64,000 nucleotides of DNA from Paragordius varius (Eukaryota; Nematomorpha): positions 13,454,001 through 13,518,000 of the forward strand of contig OZ176051.1 of NCBI GenBank assembly GCA_964247055.1, in the 5' to 3' direction. The notes beneath the pieces are model-generated. The model saw only the letters and a program-made list of their open reading frames with translations, had not been told where the DNA came from and made no database searches. This document shows, piece by piece, positions 44,036 to 57,054 of this stretch; the first letter of the stretch is position 1, and each line of letters starts with the position of its first letter. A program made the position numbers and the translations under genes.

Positions 44036-47000
44036 TGGCTTAAATCTTTAATTCTATAAATATATGAGTTTGAAGGATACCGTTTTTTTGCTAAATTTAA
44101 CCTATTTTCTAAAGAAAATCACAAATATATTAATAAAATAATAAATAACTAATTAAATATAAAATTGTCGCTAACAAGTAAGTGTCAAATCAATAAAAAT
44201 AAATTAATAAAATTAAATTATAATTTTGTGGAGAAAATATTTTCTGCAAATATATTTTTTGCATTTTAATTCAGGCGGTAAGTCGACCGTTTGGCGACCC
44301 CTATGTTATACCGTTCTCACCGTGCTTCAAAATGTCAAAAAACATGTTTTACTAAAATTTTCTTATTTTTCAGACAAAATATACATTTTTTGTGAAAAAT
44401 GTTTTTTGATGTCTATATTTAACATATACTTTATAAATCATATCGCGCAATATCTGCATTTTAGCGCTTAAACTAGCCAATTTTAGAAGTCTCTCAGAAT
44501 TTGAATTGGGGACCATATCAAAAATAAAAATATTTACTTTGATTATTTACGATCTATTTTAGTGATATATTTGAATAAAACATTTAGCTTCCGCCAAGAA
44601 ATTTTTAGCAAAAGTGGTTTTAGAAATTCTGTAACATCTATCAAAATGGATATAATCAGGAAAATTTTGTCTGCATTGTGTGTTTAAAGTCAAATAATAT
44701 TTTTTGCAGCATAATAGTAAATTTTTATTCAAATTTGACGCCTACTCCGATTTTCTAGTGTTTCTGCTTTCGTTGTAGTTTTGAGTCGCATTTTGCAACA
44801 TAAATATGGTGTAATTTCCTTAGAATAAGTGATAGAAAATCGAAAAAATAACCACTTATAGTGCGCGTCGACACCTTTCATAAACCTAGTAATCTTGTTT
44901 TGACTAGCTTTTCTCAGATTCCTATCATTGAAAATATTATCAATCCCAATAAAAAAATTTCGATCAAGTCACAGCGATTGGTAAAAAATTTATCTTATAT
45001 AAGAAACATTCAAATCAAAGAGCACATATTAGCAGTGAATTAAAATAAAAAATACTGGCACATTATGCTTACAACTGTACTCATATCATTAACTGGGAAA
45101 CTGAAACAACAGTCGAAGTGTTTACAATTAAGATAGGGTAAGATAATGTATGAAAAACAGAAAATAACGGTATATATGGATTTCGAAAAAAGCCTAATTA
45201 GAAATATAATTATCGGTTAATTTATTTGTAGTTTTGTTTTTTTACTTCAGAGATTATCATCATAATTAAAAATTTATGTTTTTATTGTTATTTTTTTAGG
45301 CAGGAATGCTTGACTAAATAATATTTTTAAATTATTTGCCTATATGTAAATTTATAGATGTTGTAATAAAAAGACCGGATATATAAAATACAAGAAAGAA
45401 CTAAACATATGCTTTAGAGTCAATAATAAATCCATCTCCAAAACAAATTATTATATATATTATTTAACAACATAACTTAATTAACCAAACATAGCTGGGC
45501 AAAAATATGATGAGTGTTTTATAAAATTTAATATTGATTGCCGATCATAACAGGCTACATCGCTTTTTTTAATACAGATAATTGTAACAATTGTCGAAAG
45601 TTGTAATTATTTTAATATAATTTTTAGTTTGGAATAAATTTCACAGTTTTAAATTATTAAATTAATTTGTGGCCGTTTTTGTATAACCTTTTTTTATATC
45701 AATAATCGAGATAAAAGCAAATACCTGTTTCGACGGCCCAAGCATTGGTGAATAGTTAAATTCCTTCTCAATGAATATATCTGATTAATATTTTGCATCA
45801 ATATAAATGTGATTCCAAACCCTCTTATGATAATAATAAATAAGAATATCGCCAGTATATCGAAAAACATCCCTTTGTATCCTAGTTTATTACAAAAAAT
45901 GTATTTTTTAAGAGCTTATACTTCTAATTTGTTATAGTAAGTGTTTGTTATTATTGTCACTTTACGTTACATAGAATTGTATATTATATGCTTTTGAAAC
46001 GATGGGTAATATTTTTTCTAATAATGATTAAAACAATTTATGTTCTGGATCCGAATGCAGACCCTCGTTCGATATGAAAATGCGGCCCGCCAAACCATTT
46101 GTTTCGGACACCCTTGGTTTAGATGTTATATACTTTTTCAACTTATTCTGAGATAAATTTGTTACTTAGTGTCAAAAAAATTACAAATTAATTTTGTTAT
46201 TTTTTACAAATATGACCATACATAAATCTTGAAATTATATATTAAAATAAAAATGATATATATATATATGTATTTTTTCTAGGTCGGATTATAATTGGGT
46301 GTTTTGAATCTTTAAAATTATTTTTACTCTTTTTTTTATTTTTTATAAGTTTCGTAATATAGAAAAATATCGAACTCTGTCACAAATAAATATTTCATAA
46401 TTAGGGTTATTCTAAGATAATCTATTTTTAGGGTGTTTGTTAAGGGCAAATTTGTATTTAAAAATAAATTTGATGTGATGGTGTATCATTTAATAAACAT
46501 GATGTGCCCATAGATATTTTTTACAGAGTTATAATAGGAGGCAGATAACTGCAGAAGCGTTCCACCATCAGATTTTCGAATTATTTTGGAGCCAGTGCTT
46601 ATTTAATGCTTTTTGAAAATTTTTAAATGTAGCAGTTTTGAAAAACTATTTGATTTTGTGATAAATTAAAATCTGAACAATTTATATTCTCGTATACGCA
46701 TTTAACGCTATAAAATCACCTAACAGGAATAATTAAAATTATACAAACAAATTGTAAAAACTAAAAACAAATATTTTTTCTCAAAACAATTATATTTTTA
46801 GGCTGTTTTTTACATTATTTTATCACAAACATTAATCATATGAGCGAGTGTATATTAACAATCAACACATCTACATATTTCGTAACCCATAATGTGAAGT
46901 TTTAAAAATATATCTCTGTATCATTTTTTATTGTAATGATAGTTAATTAGAGAATTCTAAATAAACAACATCTTAAAATGGTTATCTTTTATAAATAATT

Positions 47001-47354
47001 GTTTTTAAATAATTGTTTTTAAATAACTTCTACATAAATAAATTAAAATTTATTTAAAAAATACAATTTTTTCTTATTATTGATAATTCCATTTAAGTTC
47101 AAATATTTTACTCCTTTAATAAATCCTATTTGCATATGAATTATCGATACAATCAATTTCGGTCTACTTTTTTACGTTTTGTGTGTACAATTTTCAATGC
47201 ATCTATAAATTTAACAAATTATTAATTTATTGATGGACAACTGAACAAAATACGCATATAATATATATTTACAATAATAAATAAATTGCGTTGGATATGA
47301 AGGTAGGTGAACTATTTATATTGAAGGGACTAAGTAATAACCAGATATTTCTTT

Positions 47355-47765
47355 TCATTTCTTTAATATTTGATCCAATACCGTTTTATATTGAACGTCA
47401 TTTATCGAACTGGCTTGAATATGTAAAAATATTCCAGTAAAAGATTTTTTAAGAGCATCATTACTTGAAGTATACGCGATTTTTGTGCGGACGTCAGCAG
47501 CGTCTGGACTCCACAGAAAGTAAACTATTTTCCGACTAGCTTGTTTAGTATTAGGATCAACATAATCGAAATTCATAACGGCATATCTACAATCCTTACT
47601 GAGAGCAGTCAAATCTTGTAAAAAATCTTCGTATTTGGCTGTTTGAGCCGCTTTTTTCATAACTACAATCTTGTTTTGTGTTATCCCAAAGATGACATAT
47701 TTATAGAGGAGGCTTGTTGAAAATTCTCGGTACACAACTCCGCAATTGGGATCGATTGTGGCCAT
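47355..47765 (-). CDS. ADF/cofilin family protein (unit B copy of the inverted gene)
   Basis: The predicted 136-residue protein is identical to that of 27627-28037, and I saw no nucleotide change in the frame. It has the same core Trp85 and basic actin-binding helix, the same polyadenylation signal (47226-47231, minus strand) and the same TATA box (47845-47853). The one nearby difference is the 1,130-bp transposon inserted at 47958, about 190 bases upstream of the ATG and 105 bases beyond the TATA box. It may therefore separate this gene from distal regulatory sequence kept by the unit A copy. Whether expression differs cannot be told from sequence. Confidence 0.92.
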   Translation of the reverse strand: MATIDPNCGVVYREFSTSLLYKYVIFGITQNKIVVMKKAAQTAKYEDFLQDLTALSKDCRYAVMNFDYVDPNTKQASRKIVYFLWSPDAADVRTKIAYTSSNDALKKSFTGIFLHIQASSINDVQYKTVLDQILKK

Positions 47766-47787
47766 AGCAATAATAATAGATAAGTGG

Positions 47788-47880
47788 CTAGAAAGAGAGA
47801 AAGAGAGAAAAAAAATAAATAAAATTAATATACGTTAACCACTCCTATTTATACAAAAACGGCAAATTTGATGGCTTAAT
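47788..47880 (-). promoter_or_regulatory. Promoter of the minus-strand cofilin gene, unit B
   Basis: TATAAATAG on the minus strand at 47845-47853, with the TAAGCCATCAAA box beyond it and the pyrimidine tract ending in TAG at 47788-47816. Unchanged from unit A. Confidence 0.65.
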
Positions 47881-47957
47881 TGTTTTTCTAGTAAAGTTAG
47901 TTTGGCCTTTGTACTGCCTCAAAATTTGAATCTTTGTAAATATACGATAACAATTTT

Positions 47958-49087
47958 GGGTGGAGTGAATAAAAAAAAGGAAACCCTTTAAGTGTTTCCT
48001 ATGCTCACTTTTTCAAAGAGAGGGTTTCCTTATAATTCATATAAAAAACACATCTGATTAACTCTCGAGTTTCCTTAAACCATGCCTAAAACCGATATAA
48101 ATGTACCTAAAGAAAAATTCAGACTTCTTCTTGCAAAGTAATATTTAATATTTTAGATATCCCATAATTTTTAACAAATCTATGGTACCGTATATTGTAA
48201 TTCAAAAAAAGAAGCTTATAAAAATCTACAAAATGATTTGTTGACAGAAACAAAGAATTATTATGATATAGATCAGATATAGCGATAGATATGAAAACTT
48301 CGATCAAAAAAATATGATTTAAATAATACAGGAAACGTTGTTATAAAAGATCGCATGAAATCGGAGGAAATATTCCTAAATTCTTAAGATCGCACAGAAT
48401 CGGAAGAATTTTTTAATTATTATGACAATCTAATTCACATTTTATATTAAATAATAAATAGATTAAAGTTTATTTATACATTTTTTTATGATAAAATAAT
48501 AGTTTGTATACAAATTTTCATTTAGCAAACATAACTAAGAAACTGATTGACTTAATATTTTTGAGGCTTGCATATACTAAGAAATGATATTTGTTCGTTA
48601 ATCGAAATCAGGAAAAAGTATTTTGTCATAAAGTTTAATGTTTGATTATTAAATCGTAGATTTTGTTTCATAGATAATTGATTCTCTTATATCTTTTTTG
48701 TTTCTTATCTAAGATCGTTGAGCAAACATTTAGTTTCTACGCTGTATTCCAAATATACTAGAAAAAATGTATAAAAATAACTTTGAAAATTGAAATTTTA
48801 ACTTATCGAATCTAATATCAAAACCGTATTAGCTCTAATTGCCTTGTTTGATCCTCTACTATCGATTGTTATAAAATTTATAAATATATAAGGATGGTAT
48901 TTAGCATCCTAAAAAATATGTAGGGTTTCCTTTAATAAATTTTTTTATTCACTTGAAAACAAGTGTTTCCTTAAAAATCTAATGTTAATTTTTTTAGGGT
49001 TTCCTTAGCTTTTTATTCACTCCAAATTAAGGAATCTCTTAAAAAAGCTAAGGAAAGAGTGTTTCCTTTTTTTTATTCACTCCACCC
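47958..49087. mobile_element. 1,130-bp TIR transposon present only in copy B
   Basis: The ends are perfect 27-bp inverted repeats starting GGGTGGAGTGAATAAAAAAA. Comparison with the empty site in copy A (ACAATTTTGTTTGTTC at 28221-28236) gives a 3-bp TTT target duplication. The subterminal regions hold many copies of GTTTCCT or its complement: four within 130 bases of the left end and four or more within 160 bases of the right end. The interior has short protein-like frames: MPKTDINVPKEKFRLLLAK (48082-48141), then YGTVYCNSKKEAYKNL and onward to about 48280. Non-autonomous; superfamily unassigned. The 3-bp duplication is compatible with PIF/Harbinger or CACTA-type, but TTT is unusual for the former. 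Confidence 0.93.
48082..48455 (+). pseudogene. Possible remnant coding region inside the copy-B transposon
   Basis: Several short frames with ordinary protein composition follow each other. MPKTDINVPKEKFRLLLAK is at 48082-48141. A frame from about 48180 to 48281 includes NSKKEAYKNLQNDLLTETKN. After that come DRYENFDQKNM, NNTGNVVIKDRMKSEEIF and SEEFFNYYDNLIHILY up to about 48447. They are separated by stops and may be relics of a transposase or of captured host exons. I do not recognise the protein. Confidence 0.35.
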
Positions 49088-49587
49088 TTTGTTTGTTCTT
49101 TTTTGTAAATTAAAAATAACTTATTTTTAGAAAATTTTTTAACGGCTATATACTATCAGAAATTATATAATTATGGTGTTATATATTTTAATAATAAATA
49201 ACAACTATTAGCTAAATTTGTTCTTAAAAGCATAGCATCTCAGATATCCTATCTCTAAACCTGTATACAATCAAATAGGGCTATTTTTATTTTATGGTTA
49301 TAAAAATGTAAAATAGATAATGGATTGAACTAAATTAACAAAGAGTTTTACTTAAAAAGAATTTAACTACCGTATTATTTTAGGATTATATTAACATTGG
49401 TGTAAATATGTTGATTTAAATATGCAAAACCTTTTTACAGAATAAAATTTGTCAATATTTTAGCTTATTCATATTTTTATCAAAAATAAAAAAATATACA
49501 TTTAAGGCTTTCCCTAATACCTATATTTAAATTTAGCCTAAAACAATCAGTTACAAAAACAAAGTTTTAACAGCACTATTATCAATT

Positions 49588-50504
49588 TATCATTTTTTTG
49601 TCTTTGCAATTCCTATTCTTCTTTTAATGTCTGGGGTGCTGTTGTTCGTTGTATTTATAAGACTGCCTAGGTAAGTGTATTGGGACACTACTTCTATTTG
49701 TTGGTTGTGAAAAGATAGGTTGTTATAATGGTTATGAGCGTTTATAGTCATGGTTTTAGTTTTTTTGAAATTGATCGTCAGTAATTTTTGACATTCGTTT
49801 GAGAATTCAGTTAAAAGTTTTTTCAGGTTGTCCACTGAGTTTGACAGCAGGTGTCATCAGCATAATGGAGTGATGATATAATATTGCCGGCAATGCTTAT
49901 ACCATTAGTTTTATCTATGTTCCGTAATACACTTTCTATGCAGACGTTAAAGAGAGTGGGTGAGAGGACACAACCTTGTCTTAGACCGTTGTTCATTTGT
50001 GATAAAATATAATAAAGTATGGACATCACACGACATCAAACTAAAAACAAAAATCTGTTTAGTTAAAGCCCTAATATTTCCTAGCATGCTATATGCATCA
50101 GAAAGCTGGACAATAAAAAAGGCAGACGAAAAATACATTAACGCCTTCGAAATCTGGTGCTGGCGGAAGGCACTTCAAATCACTTGGAAAGATAAAGTAA
50201 AAAACACTGTAATCCTTGAAAAAATAAACCCCGAGATACACTTGATTGGCATGTGCCTCAAAATGAAATTATCTTACTTTGGTCACATTACCAGAGCTAA
50301 TGACTTGGAATTCCAACTAATGACAGGCAAGGTTGGAGGATCCAGGAAACGTGGACGCTGCAAGATGCGCTGGATTGAAAACCTAACCAAAGAAACCAAT
50401 CTCTCTTTACAACAGTTAACATCACTCACTCACAATCGAATAAACTGGAGAAAATACACCTTCGAAAAAGCAATAAATCGACAACGATCTTTGCTACAAT
50501 AATA
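49588..50504. mobile_element. LINE insertion with inverted 5' half, unit B
   Basis: Copy B counterpart of 28727-29643, with the same 10-bp target duplication (ATTATCAATT). One substitution near 49753 changes Ile to Thr in the minus-strand RT frame. The insertion therefore predates the large duplication. Confidence 0.88.
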
Positions 50505-50765
50505 ATTATCAATTATATAGTTTTATAATTTGTTTTATCTATAGAAGTCCCCGATTTTCTTTAATGTTTTGTGGACCCGCCTTTGATCAGCCTCATAAAT
50601 TAAGCGCTTAAACTAAATATCTTAGGCTGATAATCAAGTTTTTTGCGATTAGATTAAGAGTGTTCAAAACGGGCTTTCAGCGACATTATGTGATGCCCGA
50701 GATTCGCAATAATATCATCTCAATCACAATAAAATTGATTTTTCTTTAACAAATTTTCTTTGGAA

Positions 50766-52169
50766 CTCAATTTGTCTTAACGGATATGAAGGCTTGTGAA
50801 TTTTAGGATTAGCGTAGAATTTAGGACATTTTGAATGGGGGAATATTTTTTATGTATTATCGGTGTTTAGTCATCATGTTTTTAATAACTTCGTTATTTG
50901 GTCCACAGTTTGAGTAGGGTTTTGATTTAATCGAGTATTGAGTCTAAGCATTTCTTATACGATTTTTCGAAATCAGTTGTATTCAAAGCTACTAGGGAGT
51001 TGCCTTTGTCCGCTTTGGCAAGCATGAGGTCTTAGTATGTTAGCGTTTTATAACTTTAATGTCTTCTTTGTTATTGTTGGGTTTAACATGTGTGCGTTTT
51101 AACGTTTTGTATAAATCGTTTCTAGTTTGGTCATCATTCTGGTCCAAAACGTCTTCAAATAGTTACGAATTGTTTGGTATTGACTATTACTGGTGAATGT
51201 TTCGGTCCCTTGTTAAGCAAATCCATCTCGTACAGAGAAAAAGATGTTGAGGATAGGTTAACGAAATTTTGTAGGTGTTTTCCGGTATGATGTGTTTAGG
51301 GTTGTGCATTTGACTGCTTTTTCAAAAAAGTCCGTTCAGACCTGGTCAGACCATGGTCTAAATACCATGCGATATTGGATTGTGAAAATAATGTTCGAAC
51401 GACACTTGCGTTCCACAATAATGTCATGTTTTTTCTTAAAAGTTTATATTTATACATTTTTTTATATTTACAATATTTTCAATCAAATTTAATCAAGAAT
51501 TTTGTTTTGAAATAAATTTTGCCACATTCTTGTGGCCTGAATCTTCAATTTCGTAACTTTTATTGGATATTTCAAATTTAATTTTACCTAGTTTGTTTTA
51601 CACTTTCTTTCATCATTGAAGTATCCAATTATAAAATGTTTTTACATTTTACTGGTTCATATATATAAAATAATCCATATTTTGCAAAATGCTTGATTGT
51701 TTTTCCAAATAACTGGATATGCTAAATGCTAATGTTATAAGGATGCATGTTTAACAATTTTATATTGTTAAATAAGCATATTTAAATATTTAATTTATAT
51801 TTTTTAAAAAGTATATTAAAAAGCAATAAAATCTTACTATCTCTCTTCCAAAAAAAATTTACCAGCAATTTTTTAAAAAACAGCTGTTATTTTAAATGAC
51901 CATGGTCAAAAAATAAATAGTCACTGACCGGGTCATGACTTGGTCAGCACAACTCTAGATGTGTTTTTATTATTATTTCTAAATAGTTCTTTTAGCTTCT
52001 CGTGTCTTTTTTCTGTTTCACTTAATTTTATGATATCTTTATGTTTACGTTTTATTTCTATAGGGCTCAAATTTTCTAAGCATACTTTAAGTTTTGATAG
52101 CAAATTTTTCTCCTGTATGCTTTTAGTTTTATTGGTTAATGTTTTTAACAAGTCGCCCACGCATCCATT
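50766..52169 (-). mobile_element. Penelope-like element fossil, unit B
   Basis: Copy B counterpart of 29905-31310, with the same nested hAT element. It is broken in several places. Confidence 0.78.
51297..51957. mobile_element. Non-autonomous hAT element, unit B
   Basis: Copy B counterpart of 30438-31098, flanked by GATGTGTT on both sides. Confidence 0.9.
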
Positions 52170-52986
52170 ATAGCATAAGCCAAAAAATTATCCAACAGGT
52201 TTATTTTGAAAGCTTGTTTCATCCATTCAAATAGTATCCACCTTATCAACATAATAGAGGAGAGAAAAGAACAATATCACCAAAGACTACTTAAAAGGAA
52301 CATATTTTAATTTATTTACCACTCCAAAAAAACAATAAAGAGAACCATATGGACATCACACTTTACATTTTTTGTTTTTATCATAATTTATAAATATTTT
52401 TTTCAAATTTTGTTTTAATTATATTTTATCATTAATATTTTCTTTTGTTTTTAATTATTCCATTGAAAAAAATACCACCATATATCGAAAATTGGATATA
52501 ATCCCTTTAACAAATAAATTTTACGAGAATTCAAATCATTATTTTAACATAAAATATTCGTTCTCATTGACAGTATGAAATTGATTTTTGCGTTAGGAAT
52601 ATGTTTAGGAGAGATGAATAACTTTGGAATCACTTTGTATGTTAAACATTTTCGGAGAAACCGCAAATCTTCAAACTTTACGAGCTTTTTATCATAAAAA
52701 ATGTAATTTTGACTCATAATTCACATTTAAAATGCTCTTCAAAACTAACCGAGGATAAAACAGAAAGTAAAGATGTCGATATAAAAATATATTTAGTAAA
52801 TTACTGGTATAAATTGTGTGGGTGACGACAAAGGGTTTCAAATAAGATTTGTATTAACATTTTGTAAATGATTGTGATCTGGAATAAAATTTAACCTAAT
52901 TATAGTATGTGTGAAAATACGGATGCGATGACATAAATCACAGCAAATTTTTTTTAATATGACACAGATAAAGGAGAGTTTTCACA

Positions 52987-53388
52987 ACTGACCTAATACC
53001 GTTTTGTATTTACCGTCGTTTGATGAGGTAGCTTAAATACTCAAAGATAAACCAATAAAGGATTTTAACAGCGCATCATTGTTTGAAATGTACGCCCTTT
53101 TTTAAGAAGATAAGAAGTGTCCGGACACCAAAGATACTAAACTATTTTTCGGTTAATTTAATCGTATTAAAGTTAACATAATCGAAACTTACTATTGCAT
53201 ATCTGCAAACGCTAATGGTTGGAACATCAGTCAAATCTTGGAGAAAATCATCGTGTGTAGCTGTATTACTTGCTTTTTTTCATCACAAAAATCCTGTTTT
53301 GTGTTAGGCCAAAAAGAACATATTTATAGAGGTGGCTTACGAAAAATTCTCAATACACTGATTTACACTTTGAATCAATTGTGGTCAT
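52987..53388 (-). pseudogene. Decayed ADF/cofilin gene, unit B
   Basis: Copy B counterpart of 32128-32529 with the same stops and frameshift. The decay came before the large duplication. Confidence 0.88.
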
Positions 53389-54421
53389 GTCAAATAATAT
53401 AGGCTGAAGCGAATAATAAATAATGGACCAGTGTGACGCCACCCCTATTTATTCTAATAAAACTGAAACTATAATGGTCCATTAGTTTATTTTATAACAA
53501 TTGTGTCCTTGCCGTAAAATTAATGTACTTTGAAAGTCTATATTTATTTATTTAAGAATTATAATTTTTTCCTCATAAATCAAAATTTACTCTGCTAAGA
53601 ATTTCCATTTCTATAATCAATATATGAATTTAATGGTTTTATATTATTATATAAAATAAAATCACTATGCAAATGTGAGTCTTTTATAGTTGATTACATT
53701 TTTAGCCTAATATGTTTATGTCATTGTTAATCTATACGTAAAACGCAGTTAATTTTTTGAGTTAGTTTCACTACCACTCGCTTGATAAAACAAAATAACT
53801 ATACTAAATTATCTAATTATTTATTTTTAATAAGAAACAGTTTTTGGATAAAATTATAATTTGGAACAATACTATTACTATCGGTTTAATGCATGATAAA
53901 AATTTAATATTTTCAGCATTTCATGACCTTTTGAGGTAGTTTTATTGCCCTGCCATTTAAAATTTTTTAATTTTAAAAAAATTGTATACATGGGGCCTTT
54001 AGAATTATGCTTTTCTAAGCCCTCTAGACGTGATAATATTTTATCCTAAGTTGTGATCACCTTGAATGTTAACCATCGTACGACTACATTAATATATCAT
54101 ATATCTGTCCAATAACAAGAACCCTACACCACGAGAATCAATCATGTTAGAATTATCGATAGAAATTCTTATACAGGGTTTGTAAATTGTCATATTTGGT
54201 TAAATAGGATTTTTCATTTTATATTAGGACCGTTTTTATATATATAATTTCCCATTCTAACCTTTTCTTAGTCAATCGAAACATTTTTTCAGTCAATCGA
54301 AACGTTTTCCCAATCAATAGAAACTATTTTCAATCGAAACATTTTCCCAGTCCATTCGCTTTTGTTTTTGATGATAAATATCAAAACAAGATATAAAAAT
54401 AACTTTTAATCATTAAGAGCA

Positions 54422-56854
54422 CGTGGTAGAAGGAAAGACCCGGTATGTATATCTCCTTAAAGTGTACCACATTCGTTTGTACATATTACGCCTTATAATC
54501 AGAAGATTCTATGTTATATTTTAACTCCCAAAGTTGTTATCACAACACTTTTTTATCTCGAATCCCTTGTCAATCCCTAAGGCCATAACATTTATGATAC
54601 ATATCTCACCAATAACAGGAATTATATCTAACCTCGAAAATCCTGTAAGTAATTACCAAACTTATTGACCTTTTCCTATTACGCTGCACAATGTCTGCTG
54701 CAAACTAACTGCAAATTCGCATAGGAAATGGAATACACGCGAAACTACTCACAAAATTGATCTTTTGATTAAAAAAAATGGAGAAACTCGACATCAAAAT
54801 TATGGGGATCTCTGAATCCCATATCCCCTCAATCGGCCATCTCTAGTATAATAATCACATCCTATTCTTCTCAGGTCCGAAACTCTAAACGTAACGGTGT
54901 GGCCCTAATACTAACGAATCACTAATTCGTCCCAGCCCATCATATCATAACAATACGACTGAATACGATCTCCCAACCAATTATTATATTCATACGGCTC
55001 AAACTTAAACTAGATTATTCTTCAATAACTAACGACTTCCCTGTGATCATCAAAAACAGATTTGATACGCTGAACCTTGATGATAATGCTGAAAGTCTAT
55101 GGACAGTGATGCAAAAAGCAACCACTAATACAGCCAAAGAATCCATTCCCACGAAAACCATACCTGATAAAATTAAATTATCGCAAAAATGCTAGATCTA
55201 GCTGCCAAACGTCGTCAAGCAAAGTTATCTATCAATCTCCTAGAATACAAATCACTTAACTGGGAGTATCAGAAAAGCGCCCCTGATGACAACGATAGCC
55301 ATTAAAACAATCTATGTCTTACGCTCGAGAATGCTGCCAAAAATAACGACAATTTTATAAAATCGTGCACTTAATACCTATCAAGTCGAAATTTTACAAA
55401 GGCCCAATGAAATCAAGTTGTAGATTTTATCATAGACAAGAACTGACTGGTTCAACACTGGAAGAAATATGTAGTCAAACTCTACGGATACAGCTCAGCA
55501 GAACCCGTTAACAATAATGACTAATACCAACGGCACAAATTTTGCAGGATGAAGTTTGAATGGGCTCTTGATCATTCCTCAAATACCAAAGTGGAAGATT
55601 ACGACGACATCCCAACTGAGCTGTCCCGTCTTCTACCAATTGATATCCTCACAAAACAATTCCGAAAAATATTTGCGGACGCTTCTTTCTCAAAGGACTT
55701 GATTCATTCCAATTTTTAAAAAGGGTGATCCGAAATCCTTTAAAAGCTACAGAATCATATCATAAATCAAACTTCCAAGATATTCCTAATGATCAACCAC
55801 AATCGCATTCAAGGTACAATAGAATCGGAACTGTCCATCAAGAGGTTTCAGAGCAAACAGCGGGTGTAGAGACATGATTTACAAGCACGGTATTCTCTGG
55901 GGCATACTATCCCAAATCGGAATATCCGAGCATTTATTAAAATAATTAAATCCTTATATTCAACTTTGATAACCCCTCACGGCACAAGCAAGTGGGTACC
56001 AATGAACAATGGATTAAGCCAAGGTTGCGTCTTTTCATTCATTCTCTTCAACACCTGCATCGAATGCATTACACGCATAGACAAATCGTTTGGAATAAAA
56101 GTTACCAGCAACACAATATCCTCGTTTCATTACGCTGACGACACGATTCTTAGTGTCCAACTCCCTAGACAACCTCTTCTCCTAACACAATTTACCACCG
56201 AATGTCAAAACTTTGGCTAAACATTTATAATGATACAAAAAATCATGCACATAAACTCACAAATTCAATACAATAACCAAACTCACTGTAGTACCAAAAT
56301 TCATTTATCTTAGTAGTCTAACCAACATGACTAACAACAGCACACCAGACATTAAAAGAACGAATAGTAATCGGCAAAGCAAATATGATAAAACACAATA
56401 AAATACCCACAATCCAAGATCAAACTAGACAAATTTCTCATCTTCCCAAGCATGCTGTCGCCACAGAGTTGAACAATAAAGAAAGGGTATGTAATAAATA
56501 CCAATGCCTTCGAAATGTGCTGCTGGAGAAGGCCACAGATAAATTGGAAAGAAAAATTTAAAACACTGACATCCTTGATAAAATTAAACCTGAAATATCA
56601 TTATACTTATGCGTTAAAATGAAACTATCTTTCGCCACATCACTAGAGCCAAAAACTTGGAATATCAGTCTATGTCGTACAAAGTTGAAGGCTCAAGAAA
56701 ACGTGGCAGATGTAATGCGTTGGATCAATAATTTAACTAAAGAAACCAAACTATCAATGCAAAAGTTGATAACCTAACCGTACAATCCGGCGTAATTACA
56801 CTTAAATAGCTACAAATCGACCCCAATCTTAGCTACCACAACAACAATGAGATT
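54422..56854 (+). mobile_element. RTE-like LINE, decayed, unit B
   Basis: Copy B counterpart of 33563-35995; the RT segment lies at 55966-56220 with the YADD box intact. One substitution is visible near 56504. Confidence 0.8.
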
Positions 56855-57054
56855 ATTATTTTTTAAATAATACATTTCTAATGACATGTATTATGCTAAT
56901 ACACAATTATTAATGACTTATTAGAAATTATATTTTATTGATTGTATGATTATTTTTAAAATTTGAGATATTTTTTAAAAAATAATAATTTTTTATTTTG
57001 TCGATGGTTCTCATTAATCATCGCGGCTAACCTATAAAATCTAGAGTTAAATAT

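Larger units (their letters stand above)
44816..50757. repeat. Inverted duplicate of 8489-14597, in copy B
   Basis: Copy B counterpart of 25088-29896, longer by the transposon at 47958-49087. Confidence 0.85.
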
